A DNA stretch of 64,000 nt from an uncultured Lachnospiraceae bacterium (GCA_947594855.1 CANQEL010000003.1:103120-167119); one strand, 5' to 3'. Shown: positions 38,418 to 47,820, counted from the first letter of the stretch. Translations and numbers: made by a program. Notes: a model not told the origin generated them from the sequence alone.

Positions 38418-38942
38418 TTATTTTCTATGTTTAGATAAATACAATACAAGATCGTCGTCATTACAGCAATCACGATACGGCTCACATATCTGATCTTTAT
38501 ACCAGACGCCGCTCCCATCCGGAATGTATCCCCGCTTGACATACATCCTCTGTGCGCTTCCGTATCCGCTGTGCAGTCCCACTCCGAGATATATCACGTC
38601 CGAATAAGAGAATGCGATCTGTTCCGCAATATCCATAAGTTTGCTGCCAATTCCTCTGCGCCTGTATTTCTCCAGAACGCCGAAGTCAACAATCTCTGCA
38701 TAGCCCCGATTTGCATACGCACCACTCTTGGCATCGGGATAGACGTTAATATATCCGGCAATGCTGCCGTTCCATTCGGCAGCCAATGCGGTCGTTTTGC
38801 CCTCGGCCTGATGTTGCAGACGCATTTCGTATTTGTCTATTGTCGCATCCCAACCCTGCGCGATCTCTTCATCTGTAATGATTTGGGCATCGCTCTGCTG
38901 CAAATCTCGAATTACAATTCCATGTTTATCATAATAGACCAT
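38418..38942 (-). CDS. GNAT family N-acetyltransferase
   Basis: A 174-aa acetyltransferase (Acetyltransf_1). VIRDLQQSDAQIITDEEIAQGW, an AALAAEWNGSIAGYINVYP-like strand region, AEIVDFGVLEKYRRRGIGSKLMDIAEQIA (the acetyl-CoA motif RRRGIG) and GVGLHSGYGSAQRMYVKRGYIPDGSGVWY are visible. I chose ATG 38942 (GAGGAG about 9 nt upstream) over the TTG two codons earlier. It lies 6 nt downstream of a small membrane-protein gene. Substrate unknown. Confidence 0.91.
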   Translation of the reverse strand: MVYYDKHGIVIRDLQQSDAQIITDEEIAQGWDATIDKYEMRLQHQAEGKTTALAAEWNGSIAGYINVYPDAKSGAYANRGYAEIVDFGVLEKYRRRGIGSKLMDIAEQIAFSYSDVIYLGVGLHSGYGSAQRMYVKRGYIPDGSGVWYKDQICEPYRDCCNDDDLVLYLSKHRK

Positions 38943-38948
38943 TCCCAA

Positions 38949-39221
38949 CTACTCCTCTTTATCCTTTTTATTGCTTACTTGTCCATATGCGTTTCTTTCT
39001 ATATAGGCTTTCTTTCTATTATTTTCCCAAATTCCATAAGTAAGCCCTACAATCATAAATACAAATTGTATTCCATTATCTTTTACAAACCCATAAATTA
39101 TAAATCCTACTATAACAATCATTGCAATGGTTAATTCAAAAAAGTGTTCCTTATTCCATTTATCGCTATAATATTTTATCTTCTCTTTTAAAGTAAAGGA
39201 ACTATTTTTCTCTTGATCCAT
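38949..39221 (-). CDS. Small membrane protein of unknown function
   Basis: A 90-aa protein with a charged N-terminus, two hydrophobic helices (FFELTIAMIVIVGFIIYGFV; IQFVFMIVGLTYGIW) separated by a tight turn, and a charged C-terminal tail (SNKKDKEE). ATG 39221 has AAAGGAG 8 nt upstream. I do not recognise the family. It is AT-rich, unlike the GNAT genes downstream, with which it probably forms an operon. Confidence 0.75.
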   Translation of the reverse strand: MDQEKNSSFTLKEKIKYYSDKWNKEHFFELTIAMIVIVGFIIYGFVKDNGIQFVFMIVGLTYGIWENNRKKAYIERNAYGQVSNKKDKEE

Positions 39222-39414
39222 ATTTCTTACTCCTTTCAAGAAATAACCAGACTATCGAACAGTCGTCCATTCAACATTTACTATTCTATCACCCAAATGT
39301 GAAGAAATCTACTGTACATTAAGACGGTTAATCAAATTATTCTCTTATATTCCCTTAATTCCAAATTAGAATTTTTTCATCAATAATACTCGATATATTT
39401 TGTACAGTATAAAA

Positions 39415-39572
39415 GCAGCCGGGTAGGTATGCTCGCTGGTATAAGACTGTTTGAGACCGCCGGTGCTTAAACAGCGTTTTTTGCTGTTTTATGCACCGTT
39501 TAGTGGCGAAACAAGTGAAAACGTGTCTTATAACAGAGAGACCACGTCCTGTCCAGATGCTGTTTACTCTAT
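39415..39572 (+). repeat. Long-hairpin intergenic element, copy B
   Basis: Second copy of the element at 35948-36091, in the same orientation. The central 95 bp (ATAAGACTGTTTGAG through ACGTGTCTTATAAC) are nearly identical, while the outer arms have diverged and pair less well. It ends about 30 bp before the rpn promoter. The remainder of the gap 39222-39414 shows nothing I can name. Confidence 0.75.
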
Positions 39573-39600
39573 AGAATATTTCCGTATTTCAAAAAACTTC

Positions 39601-39629
39601 TTGCATTACATTCTTTTATGTGTTACACT
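39601..39629 (+). promoter_or_regulatory. Promoter of the first rpn gene
   Basis: TTGCAT (39601-39606), a 17-bp spacer ending TTATGTGT, and TACACT (39624-39629). The same architecture with near-identical sequence occurs before the second rpn gene (49078-49106) and its deleted paralogue (50443-50471). Confidence 0.7.
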
Positions 39630-39726
39630 AATAAAAAGCATATTTTCTATATAATTAATTCTGGGATATTTCTTTTATCTGAATATTATTTTTCGGGAAC
39701 TCTATGCTTTTATTTCACAATAATAA

Positions 39727-39776
39727 GCAGGAGCGGCCGGATATATCCTCCTGCAGGTTAATACTTACACAGGAGG
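39727..39776 (+). promoter_or_regulatory. SD-sequestering leader hairpin before rpn
   Basis: CCTCCTG (39747-39753) can pair perfectly with the Shine-Dalgarno CAGGAGG (39770-39776), with flanking AT pairs extending the stem, or alternatively with GCAGGAG (39727-39733). The two pairings exclude each other, so this could be a translational on/off switch controlling the nuclease gene. Confidence 0.55.
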
Positions 39777-39786
39777 TATATGATAT

Positions 39787-40761
39787 TTGAATGAGGAAAT
39801 AACCGCAAACAAAAAGTATAAGGACACGCTGTTCCGTATGCTTTTTAAGAGAAAAAGGGAACTGCTTACCCTGTATAATGCGCTTAACGGCTCACATTAC
39901 ACTGATACACGCCGCCTTACTGTCACAACACTTGAAAATGCAGTATACATGGGAATGAAAAATGATGTCTCCTTTATAATAGGAAGCACCATAAACCTTT
40001 ACGAGCACCAGAGCACGGTAAACCCGAACATGCCGTTAAGACACCTTATATACTTTGCAAAACAGATGAGCTCATATGTGGATGATTCCATATATTCATC
40101 CACGCTTTTAAAAATACCTGCCCCAAGGTTTATAGTATTCTATAACGGAATCAGAAAACAGCCTGAAAGACAGATATTAAAACTTTCGGATGCATACAGA
40201 ATCAGGGAAGATGAGCCGTGGCTGGAGCTTAAGGTGCAGTTTATTAACATCAATGCGGGCATGAGTGAAGAGATTAAGAGGTCGTGCAGAACCTTATACG
40301 GGTACTGTTATTTTATAGACCTGGTGCGCAGGTACAGGAAATGGAAAAAGATGTCGCTGGATGCGGCAGTGGATAAGGCAGTGATGGTATGCATAGAACG
40401 TGGGATTTTAAAGAGATTTTTTATAAAGATGAGAACGGAGATGACAGGTATGCCAATATCAATATTTGAATATGACGCAGAAGAGGAACTCAGAAAGGAA
40501 TACAGGCACGGAAGACGCGATGGGGAACGTATAGGCGAGCGTAGGGGTGAACGCCGTGGTAAATCAAAAGGCAAAATAATCGGAATAGCACAGGGAATTT
40601 CCCAGAGCCTTATCAATATCCTTGAATCCTATGGCGAAGTGCCGGATGAATTAAAGGCTGAGATATCAGGGCAGAAAGACATTAATATTTTGAATAACTG
40701 GCACAAAATATCACTTAATGTATCAGGTGTGGAGGAGTTCATACAGGAAACCAATCTGTAA
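39787..40761 (+). CDS. Rpn-family PD-(D/E)XK nuclease / transposase-like protein
   Basis: A 324-aa protein of the Rpn/YhgA-like (PDDEXK) superfamily, the recombination-promoting nucleases. N-terminal YKDTLFRMLFKRKRELLTLYNAL is typical. The nuclease core is visible as KNDVSFIIG (Asp) ... NLYEHQSTV (E-x-Q). C-terminally a low-complexity GERxGERRGERRGKSKGK run precedes a predicted helix, a region that varies by slippage in this family. The TTG start has AGGAGG 9 nt upstream. The gene stands alone with its own promoter and structured leader. Rpn proteins are linked to anti-phage defence and recA-independent recombination, but its role here is unknown. Confidence 0.88.
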   Translation: MNEEITANKKYKDTLFRMLFKRKRELLTLYNALNGSHYTDTRRLTVTTLENAVYMGMKNDVSFIIGSTINLYEHQSTVNPNMPLRHLIYFAKQMSSYVDDSIYSSTLLKIPAPRFIVFYNGIRKQPERQILKLSDAYRIREDEPWLELKVQFININAGMSEEIKRSCRTLYGYCYFIDLVRRYRKWKKMSLDAAVDKAVMVCIERGILKRFFIKMRTEMTGMPISIFEYDAEEELRKEYRHGRRDGERIGERRGERRGKSKGKIIGIAQGISQSLINILESYGEVPDELKAEISGQKDINILNNWHKISLNVSGVEEFIQETNL

Positions 40762-40780
40762 TACAGAACTTTTGAAAAAG

Positions 40781-40822
40781 ATATGCCCATAGGTTTTCTG
40801 CCTGAACTCCTACGGGCATATG
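40781..40822 (-). terminator. Terminator after tex
   Basis: ATATGCCCATAGG (40781-40793) pairs with CCTACGGGCATAT (40809-40821), and on the minus strand a TCTTTTTC tract follows. It ends the tex transcript and lies 20 bp after the rpn stop. Confidence 0.75.
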
Positions 40823-40877
40823 TGCGCTGCTGCCATATATAAATATATAAGTATTCAGATGCTTTTATCTTACTACA

Positions 40878-43025
40878 CTACATAATCATACTAAGCTGAA
40901 TCCTTCCTCTTGCAATATCCACAGACAATACTTTTACGTCTACAACGTCGCCGATACTCACTACCTCAAGAGGGTGCTTTACAAATTTCTTATCCGTAAG
41001 CTGTGATATATGTACAAGTCCGTCCTGATGCACGCCAATGTCCACAAATGCGCCAAAGTCAATTACATTCCTCACCGTTCCTTTAAGCACCATGCCCTCT
41101 TTCAGGTCTGACATTTCAAGTACATCTGTACGAAGTACCGGTTTCGGCATTTCCTTTCTAGGATCACGGCCCGGTTTTTCAAGTTCTTTTATTATATCAC
41201 CCAAAGTAGCTTCTCCTATTCCAAGTTCATCGGAGAGTTTTTTTATACTGTCCTTACCGGATACAAGTTTACCGATTCCGGATATTCCGCCCTTTATGTC
41301 ATTTATATCAAATCCAAGTTTTTTAATAAGCTCTTCTGCCGCACTATATGACTCAGGATGCACGCTAGTTGCATCAAGAGGGTTAATGCCGTCATTTATC
41401 CTCAAAAATCCTGCGCACTGCTCATATGCTTTAGGCCCAAGCTTATTTACTTTAAGTATCTGCTTTCTGTCTGTGAATTTACCATTCTGTTCCCTGTATG
41501 CAACAATATTCTTAGCAACATTTACCGTTATTCCTGATACATACTCAAGAAGCGGCGCAGAAGCAGTATTAATATCCACGCCTACTTTGTTTACACAGTC
41601 CTCCACTACTCCGCCAAGAGCCTCTCCAAGTTTTTTCTGGTTCATATCATGCTGATACTGACCTACCCCTATGGACTTTGGTTCAATTTTTACAAGTTCT
41701 GCAAGAGGGTCCTGTATACGTCTTGCAATGGAAGCAGCGCTTCTTGCCCCTACATCCAGATTCGGAAATTCTTCATCCGCAAGCGGACTTGCCGAATATA
41801 CAGACGCCCCGGCTTCATTTACTATCACATATTCAACCCCCGGACACTCTTTAAGTATATCGGCAACTATTTTTTCTGATTCTCTTGACGCAGTTCCGTT
41901 TCCAATAGAAATAAGTGTAATTCCATATTTTTTTATCAGTGATTTTACAGTCCTTTTTGCTTCTTCTGTTTTATTCTGCGGCATTGTAGGGTATATTACT
42001 GTTGTATCAAGCACTTTTCCGGTACTATCTACTACTGCAAGTTTGCATCCTGTCCTGAACGCAGGGTCCCAGCCAAGTACAACTTTACCGGCAACAGGAG
42101 GCTGCATAAGAAGCTGTGCCAGGTTCTCTCCAAATACACCTATGGCATTATCTTCGGCAGCATCAGTAAGCTCATTTCTAAGTTCTCTTTCTACAGAAGG
42201 AGCGATAAGACGTTCATAGCTGTCATTTACCGCCTCTTTAAGTATCGGAGATGTGTGGGGATTATCATTTATAATCACTCTTTTTTCCAGGTATCTGATA
42301 ATTTTTTCTACCGGGGAATTTATTTTTACATTAAGATATTTTTCCTTCTCACCCCTGTTAATTGCAAGAACTCTATACCCTACAATCTTTTTTACAGGCT
42401 CGGAAAATTCATAATAATTTTCATATACGCTTTTTACCGAATCGTCTTTTGCAGCTGATACCAGTATTCCCTCGTTGCGCGTCATATTTCTTATATACAT
42501 TCTGTAATCGGCGTTATCTGATATTTCCTCCGCTATGATATCGCGCGCTCCCGCCACGGCTTCCTCTGCCGACTTTACTTCCTTTTCCTCAGATATATAA
42601 TCAAGCGCAGTCCGGTATATATCCTCCTCTGACATCTGAAGCTTTATTATATCTGCAAGCGGTTCCAGGCCTTTTTCCTTTGCAATCCCTGCCCTTGTAC
42701 GCCTCTTTGGTCGAAACGGCCTATACAAATCATCTACGACAGCCTGTGTCTTCGCTTCAAGTATACGCAGGCGAAGCTCATCCGTCATAAGCCCCTGTTC
42801 TTCAATAAGCGCAATCACCTGCTCTTTTTTTTCATTCAGATTACGCAGATAATTAAGCCTGTCATTAAGATTACGAAGAGCTGTATCATCTAATGAACCA
42901 TGTTTCTCCTTTCGATATCTCGCTATAAAAGGAATAGTATTGCCATCATCTATAAGTTCAGCAACCGCCTTTACCTGCCATATTTCAATATTCATTTCAT
43001 CTGCTATCTGCTTTATTATATCCAT
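40878..43025 (-). CDS. tex: Tex-family RNA-binding transcription accessory protein
   Basis: A 715-aa cytosolic nucleic-acid-binding protein related to Spt6. It has an N-terminal helical Tex domain (IPFIARYRKEKHGSLDDTALRNL), a YqgF/RNase-H-like domain (VVLGWDPAFRTGCKLAVVD, ISIGNGTASRESE), helix-hairpin-helix motifs (NIVAYREQNGKFTDRKQILKVNKLGPKAYEQ) and a C-terminal S1 domain (EGMVLKGTVRNVIDFGAFVDIGVHQDGLVHIS). Length matches the family (about 715-780). AGGAG lies 9 nt before ATG 43025. It diverges from the GH3 gene, sharing a 172-bp gap. Confidence 0.95.
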   Translation of the reverse strand: MDIIKQIADEMNIEIWQVKAVAELIDDGNTIPFIARYRKEKHGSLDDTALRNLNDRLNYLRNLNEKKEQVIALIEEQGLMTDELRLRILEAKTQAVVDDLYRPFRPKRRTRAGIAKEKGLEPLADIIKLQMSEEDIYRTALDYISEEKEVKSAEEAVAGARDIIAEEISDNADYRMYIRNMTRNEGILVSAAKDDSVKSVYENYYEFSEPVKKIVGYRVLAINRGEKEKYLNVKINSPVEKIIRYLEKRVIINDNPHTSPILKEAVNDSYERLIAPSVERELRNELTDAAEDNAIGVFGENLAQLLMQPPVAGKVVLGWDPAFRTGCKLAVVDSTGKVLDTTVIYPTMPQNKTEEAKRTVKSLIKKYGITLISIGNGTASRESEKIVADILKECPGVEYVIVNEAGASVYSASPLADEEFPNLDVGARSAASIARRIQDPLAELVKIEPKSIGVGQYQHDMNQKKLGEALGGVVEDCVNKVGVDINTASAPLLEYVSGITVNVAKNIVAYREQNGKFTDRKQILKVNKLGPKAYEQCAGFLRINDGINPLDATSVHPESYSAAEELIKKLGFDINDIKGGISGIGKLVSGKDSIKKLSDELGIGEATLGDIIKELEKPGRDPRKEMPKPVLRTDVLEMSDLKEGMVLKGTVRNVIDFGAFVDIGVHQDGLVHISQLTDKKFVKHPLEVVSIGDVVDVKVLSVDIARGRIQLSMIM

Positions 43026-43197
43026 TACTCACCGCTCCTGCCAATATTCGAAGGTTACAATGACTTCACATTACATGAAAGTATTAATAATGTCAATGCA
43101 CAATAAATTAATTCATGATATAATAAATAAAAAATCAAAGACATCGGTTAATAAAGGCTTTAGCCTGTATTGTAAAATGCCGGGAAATGGAGATTAT

Positions 43198-45351
43198 ATG
43201 GATAAAAATTTTAATGAGCTTATTTCAGAAATGACAATAGAGGAAAAAGTAAATCTTTTACATGGCACAGCGCTTTTTCATAATGGAGACATACCAAGGC
43301 TTAATATACCCTCACTTATTATGTCAGACGGACCTCTTGGTGTACGTTTTGACTTTGAAGACAACCTCTGGAAACGCAAAAATGAAGAACTGTGCCAATG
43401 CTCATGGCTTATATCAGGCACTGCGCTTGCTTCCACCTGGAATACCGAACTGGCGTATGAAACAGGCAATATTCTCGGTGCGGAAGCACGCGGCCGTGGA
43501 AAAGATATCATACTTGCTCCGGGAATCAACATACACCGTACCCCTCTGTGCGGACGCAATTTTGAATACATGAGCGAAGACCCTTACCTGACCGGCATGC
43601 TTGCCGCAAAAGAAATACAGGGCATACAAAGTAACGATGTATCTGCATGCGTAAAGCATTTTGCACTCAACAACCAGGAAACCGACCGTATGGAAGTAGA
43701 TGTACGCGTGGATGAACGGGCCTTGTATGAAATATACCTTCCTGCATTTGAAGCTGCATTAATTTATGGAAATTCATACTCTGTAATGTGCGCATACAAC
43801 CGTTTCCGCGGCGACTATGCGAGTGAAAGCAAATATCTCCTTACAGATATCCTGCGTAAAAAATGGAAATATGACGGAGTCGTTATATCGGACTGGAGCG
43901 CGGTCCACAGCACCGAAGAGAGCTTTAACGCCGGAGTAGATATAGAAATGGGCGTTTCATATGATTTTGACAATTACTTTTTTGCAGCCCCGCTTTTGAA
44001 AGCAATAAAGGAAAATAAAATATCAAATGAAGTCCTTGATTCCAAAATTTTACGTATCCTGAAACTTCTTGACAAAATAAAGAAACTCGGTACCAAAGAC
44101 AGAAAATCCGGCGCATATAATATGCCTTCCTCACATGAAACTTTTCTTTGCGCCGCCAGGGAATCCGTCGTACTTTTAAAGAACGAAGATAATTTCCTGC
44201 CTCTTGATGTTTCAAAAACCAAAAACATTGCGGTCATAGGCGACGCTGCATCACGCAGGCTTGCGCTCGGCGGCGGAAGTTCCGAGATAGACGCATTATT
44301 TGAAATAACCCCTCTTCTTGGAATATCAATGCTTGTCGGAGATTCATGCAAAATACATTATGCAACGGGATATTATGTAGATAATGAAGAAAATACAGAA
44401 GGCGACGTAAACTGGCAGGCAGACAGCCTGGATGCAAAAACAACATCTTACAATCTTTCTGAAAGCATAATCTCCAAAAGAAAAGAACTCCTTTGCGAAG
44501 CCGTATCGCTTGCCAAAAAATGTGATGCCGTAATATACGTCGGAGGGCTTAATCGTTCCCATGACACAGAAGGTTTTGACCGTACATCATATGAACTTCC
44601 GTATGATCAGGAGCATGTGATATCGGAATTAATAAACGCAAACAAAAACATCGTGGTATGCATAAATGCGGGTTCTGCAGTAAACATGGCAAATTTTGCA
44701 CAGGATGTACCCGCCATATGTTACAACTCAATGAATGGAATGATGGGAGGGCTTGCACTGGCGGAAATCCTGTTCGGGCATACCAATCCATCAGGAAAAC
44801 TTCCGGTATCTTTTCCTGTAAGCCTTAATGACTGTCCTGCAAAAAATATGGATGGCAACTACAGCGAGGGGATATATGTAGGATACAGATACTACGAAAC
44901 ACGTAAAATCAAACCGCTGTTTTGTTTCGGTCACGGACTTTCATACACTACATTTGACTATTACAATATAAAAACCGAGTATATCGGCACAGACACAGAC
45001 GATATGTATGATAACGCTCCGTTATATAAGGTGACATGCACTGTTAAAAATACAGGAAACCGCTCAGGAAAAGAGACTGTTCAGCTCTATGTCACCCCAA
45101 TGAATAATACTCCTGACAGACCGGTTCTTGAACTCAAAGGCTTCACAAAAATAAATCTCCTTCCTAAAGAAGAAAAAAATATATCATTTACTTTAAAAAC
45201 ATCTTCATTTGCCTATTACAGCATACATGACGCCTGCTACAGGGCTGACGCAGGCGTTTACAGAATTAATATAGGGCGTTCATGCGAAGACATACGGCTT
45301 ATGGCCGATATAAGCCTCACAAAAGATTATTATTCACTGCGCTCACAATAA
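43198..45351 (+). CDS. GH3 beta-glucosidase/beta-xylosidase, cytoplasmic
   Basis: A 717-aa glycoside hydrolase family 3 enzyme without signal peptide. Substrate-binding motifs NNQETDR, KHFALNN and the nucleophile Asp232 in VVISDWSAVHS are visible. The second alpha/beta domain starts near residue 315 (RESVVLLKNEDNFLPLD), and a C-terminal fibronectin-III-like domain is present (TVKNTGNRSGKETVQLYVTP). The ORF-track start at 42940 would overlap tex on the other strand; ATG 43198 with TGGAG upstream fits the family N-terminus. It probably hydrolyses imported beta-linked oligosaccharides; GH3 members vary (glucosidase, xylosidase, N-acetylglucosaminidase) and specificity is not resolved. Confidence 0.93.
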   Translation: MDKNFNELISEMTIEEKVNLLHGTALFHNGDIPRLNIPSLIMSDGPLGVRFDFEDNLWKRKNEELCQCSWLISGTALASTWNTELAYETGNILGAEARGRGKDIILAPGINIHRTPLCGRNFEYMSEDPYLTGMLAAKEIQGIQSNDVSACVKHFALNNQETDRMEVDVRVDERALYEIYLPAFEAALIYGNSYSVMCAYNRFRGDYASESKYLLTDILRKKWKYDGVVISDWSAVHSTEESFNAGVDIEMGVSYDFDNYFFAAPLLKAIKENKISNEVLDSKILRILKLLDKIKKLGTKDRKSGAYNMPSSHETFLCAARESVVLLKNEDNFLPLDVSKTKNIAVIGDAASRRLALGGGSSEIDALFEITPLLGISMLVGDSCKIHYATGYYVDNEENTEGDVNWQADSLDAKTTSYNLSESIISKRKELLCEAVSLAKKCDAVIYVGGLNRSHDTEGFDRTSYELPYDQEHVISELINANKNIVVCINAGSAVNMANFAQDVPAICYNSMNGMMGGLALAEILFGHTNPSGKLPVSFPVSLNDCPAKNMDGNYSEGIYVGYRYYETRKIKPLFCFGHGLSYTTFDYYNIKTEYIGTDTDDMYDNAPLYKVTCTVKNTGNRSGKETVQLYVTPMNNTPDRPVLELKGFTKINLLPKEEKNISFTLKTSSFAYYSIHDACYRADAGVYRINIGRSCEDIRLMADISLTKDYYSLRSQ

Positions 45352-45373
45352 ACCACATACCTGAGATAATCAG

Positions 45374-45402
45374 TTGACTTTTAATCTTGTCGGTGATAGC
45401 AT
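45374..45402 (+). promoter_or_regulatory. Promoter of tyrA
   Basis: TTGACT (45374-45379), a 17-bp spacer and TAGCAT (45397-45402), about 50 nt upstream of the GTG start. It suggests tyrA is transcribed separately from the GH3 gene. Confidence 0.5.
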
Positions 45403-45452
45403 ATCCTTTGTAAATATCAGACATTTATTAAAGTCTCAGAGGAGGTACGGCA

Positions 45453-46556
45453 GTGTCAGTAAACATCGGGTTTGTAGGTCTTGGATTAATAGGCGGGGCT
45501 ATCGCAAAAGCAATAAGAAAAGCTCATAATGATTATATAATTTATGCATATAACCGACATTTTCCAAAAGAAAATCCTATGATAGAGGAAGCAATAAATG
45601 ACGGTGTTGTTAATTACGCAGCAGGCAGCCTTTCCGAACTGGGCTGTTGTAATATTATATTCCTTTGCGCACCTGTTTTATATAATATTCCTTACCTTGC
45701 AAAACTTAAGGATGTAATAAATAAAGACTGCATTATAACAGATGTCGGAAGCGTAAAAGGCAATATAAATAAAGAGGCAGCGCGTCTTGGTCTGTCAGCT
45801 AATTTTATAGGCGGACACCCTATGACCGGCTCAGAGCGTACAGGTTACTCCTATTCCTCGGCACAGCTTATGGAAAATGCCTATTATCTTCTTACGCCCA
45901 CGGCAGATACCCCTAAACATGTCGTAGATACTATGTATTCCCTTGTGCAGGACATGGGCTCAATTCCTTTTATATTAGATAATGCACGGCATGATGATAT
46001 TACGGCTGCCATAAGCCATATTCCTCATATAATTGCCGCATCACTTGTAAATATGGTTCGTGAAAACGACACTGACGACGAATATATGAAAACATTTGCC
46101 GCAGGCGGCTTCAAAGACATTACGCGTATTGCGTCTTCTTCACCTGAAATGTGGCAGAACATATGCCTGTGCAATACTGCAAGCATCCGCAAATTCCTTG
46201 ATATATACAGAGAATCCCTCGACCGTGTGGAAGAGGCTCTTGCAGCCGGCGACAGGGAATTCTTATATAATATATTTGAAACTGCGCGCAATTACCGCAA
46301 CAGTATACCGAATTCCAAATCCGGCACGCTTCCAAAAGTATATGACATATATGTTGATATACCTGACGTACCCGGTATTATTGCAATTATTGCAACTATA
46401 TTATCAAGTAACTCCGTCAGCATAAAAAATATCGGAATTGTCCACAACAGGGAATATGAAGACGGGGTGCTTCGTATTGAATTCTATGATGAAAGTTCAA
46501 TGAATTCTGCAAGAGAAGCGCTTGGCAAGTATCCTTATCCGGTATATGACAGGTAA
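45453..46556 (+). CDS. tyrA: Prephenate dehydrogenase with ACT domain
   Basis: Oxidatively decarboxylates prephenate to 4-hydroxyphenylpyruvate in tyrosine synthesis. The 367-aa protein has an N-terminal Rossmann fold (IGFVGLGLIGGAIAKAI), the catalytic region DVGSVKGNI and FIGGHPMTGSERTGY (conserved His), an all-alpha domain (AAISHIPHIIAASLV) and a C-terminal ACT domain (DIPDVPGIIAIIATIL, NIGIVHNREYEDGVLRIEF) likely binding tyrosine for feedback control. The GTG start has GGAGG 8 nt upstream. No other aromatic-pathway gene is nearby. Confidence 0.95.
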   Translation: MSVNIGFVGLGLIGGAIAKAIRKAHNDYIIYAYNRHFPKENPMIEEAINDGVVNYAAGSLSELGCCNIIFLCAPVLYNIPYLAKLKDVINKDCIITDVGSVKGNINKEAARLGLSANFIGGHPMTGSERTGYSYSSAQLMENAYYLLTPTADTPKHVVDTMYSLVQDMGSIPFILDNARHDDITAAISHIPHIIAASLVNMVRENDTDDEYMKTFAAGGFKDITRIASSSPEMWQNICLCNTASIRKFLDIYRESLDRVEEALAAGDREFLYNIFETARNYRNSIPNSKSGTLPKVYDIYVDIPDVPGIIAIIATILSSNSVSIKNIGIVHNREYEDGVLRIEFYDESSMNSAREALGKYPYPVYDR

Positions 46557-46573
46557 AAATATGCAAAAGTTTT

Positions 46574-47782
46574 CTAATTTTTACTATACCAGCAGTTAAT
46601 AGTATACATGTGCTCATCATAAATGTACCATGTTTTTACGCTTCTCCTGCCGGTTAAATATTTTATTACTTCATCGCTGTATATTCCTGCCTGAACTTTT
46701 GCAAGGCATTTATCATACTCTTTCTTTGTCTTAAATTTGCAGCACCAGTAAAGTTCCCCTGAATGTATGCTTTTCTTCATATTTTTTATAACTTTATCTG
46801 AATATTTTTTATAATACATACCGTTTAATACATAATAATCCAAATCTTTTGAATTGCACTTTGGGAGTTTATCAATCTTATTCGCCTTACGGTCTTTATA
46901 CATCTGCCTGTCCGTACAACATAAATAATCATAACAATACTGCATCCCGTCAGGAAGGTCCGATTCGGACATATCCTGAATTTCCATTTCACCAAATGTA
47001 GTATCAAGCTGATAATATCTGCCGTTACATTTCACGATATTCCATGAATGATTTCCGCGAGTATATACCGTTCCTTCAATATATATCGTTTCTATTCCAA
47101 GTTTTTGAAGCAGATACTGTGTTGTCCTCGCATAACCGGCACATACGCTTTTTTTGTTTACAAGTACGCTGTAAATATCCTGACTATCTGAAACATTTGA
47201 TTTATACTCTGTTGAATCTATAATATACTCAAAAACAGCCTTAATCCTGTCATATTCTGCAGGCAGCATACTTATATCTGAAACAATTTGTGCGGCAGTA
47301 TTCTCTATCTTTTTCTGTTTTCTGATACGCTTTTTCCCTGTATACTTATAGCATGGCTCCAAAATAACGTATCCATCATAAATTGTATATGAATATAAAT
47401 ATTTGCCTTCATAATCTATATAAAACAGCTCGGGATGATCATTTATAACCATATTTACAAGCTTGTTTATAGTATCTTTATCCGTAATATTTATTCTGAT
47501 TTCTTTTTCTTCCTGAAGCAGACCGCTAAGGATAGTTTCATATATCTGCTTATCATTTTCATCCAAAAGACTGTAATAATAATACTCTGCAGATAATACC
47601 TTATCGTAATTATTACCTTCCTGTGACTGCTGTATATATGTATCCACAGCCTGCGGTGCCTCTGTGACAGGCGCATCTGTATTATTCTTCTGGTATGCAA
47701 AAAAATCAGTACCTCTGCATGAGGTCTGAGTTAGTATAAGAGTAAGTATAAGTATAAGAGCCGGTATGATTTGCTTTTTCAC
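46574..47782 (-). CDS. Transglutaminase-like lipoprotein
   Basis: A 402-aa exported lipoprotein with lipobox LTQTSC near residue 22 and a transglutaminase-like domain with the expected triad: Cys about 215 in KKSVCAGYARTTQYLL, His in RGNHSWNIVKCNG, Asp in YYQLDTTFGE. The N-terminal half resembles the same region of the giant surface protein at the left edge (HPELFYIDYEG compared with DVFYVDF). Function as protease, crosslinker or binding module is unknown. The stop is only 17 nt from the convergent tyrA stop. Confidence 0.87.
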   Translation of the reverse strand: MKKQIIPALILILTLILTQTSCRGTDFFAYQKNNTDAPVTEAPQAVDTYIQQSQEGNNYDKVLSAEYYYYSLLDENDKQIYETILSGLLQEEKEIRINITDKDTINKLVNMVINDHPELFYIDYEGKYLYSYTIYDGYVILEPCYKYTGKKRIRKQKKIENTAAQIVSDISMLPAEYDRIKAVFEYIIDSTEYKSNVSDSQDIYSVLVNKKSVCAGYARTTQYLLQKLGIETIYIEGTVYTRGNHSWNIVKCNGRYYQLDTTFGEMEIQDMSESDLPDGMQYCYDYLCCTDRQMYKDRKANKIDKLPKCNSKDLDYYVLNGMYYKKYSDKVIKNMKKSIHSGELYWCCKFKTKKEYDKCLAKVQAGIYSDEVIKYLTGRRSVKTWYIYDEHMYTINCWYSKN

Positions 47783-47820
47783 TATAATCTCTCCTAAATA
47801 TATGAGCAGACTTCAAAAAA

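Noticed and set aside
39451-39654. 67-aa ORF over hairpin copy B
   Set aside because: It lies entirely in the repeated hairpin element and rpn promoter; no SD and no recognisable protein features.
40308-40616. 102-aa antisense ORF over the Arg/Gly repeat of the first rpn gene
   Set aside because: Produced by the low-complexity GER repeats; no initiation signals.
42940-43197. N-terminal 86-residue extension of the GH3 ORF
   Set aside because: It overlaps tex on the opposite strand and does not resemble a GH3 N-terminus; ATG 43198 with an SD fits better.
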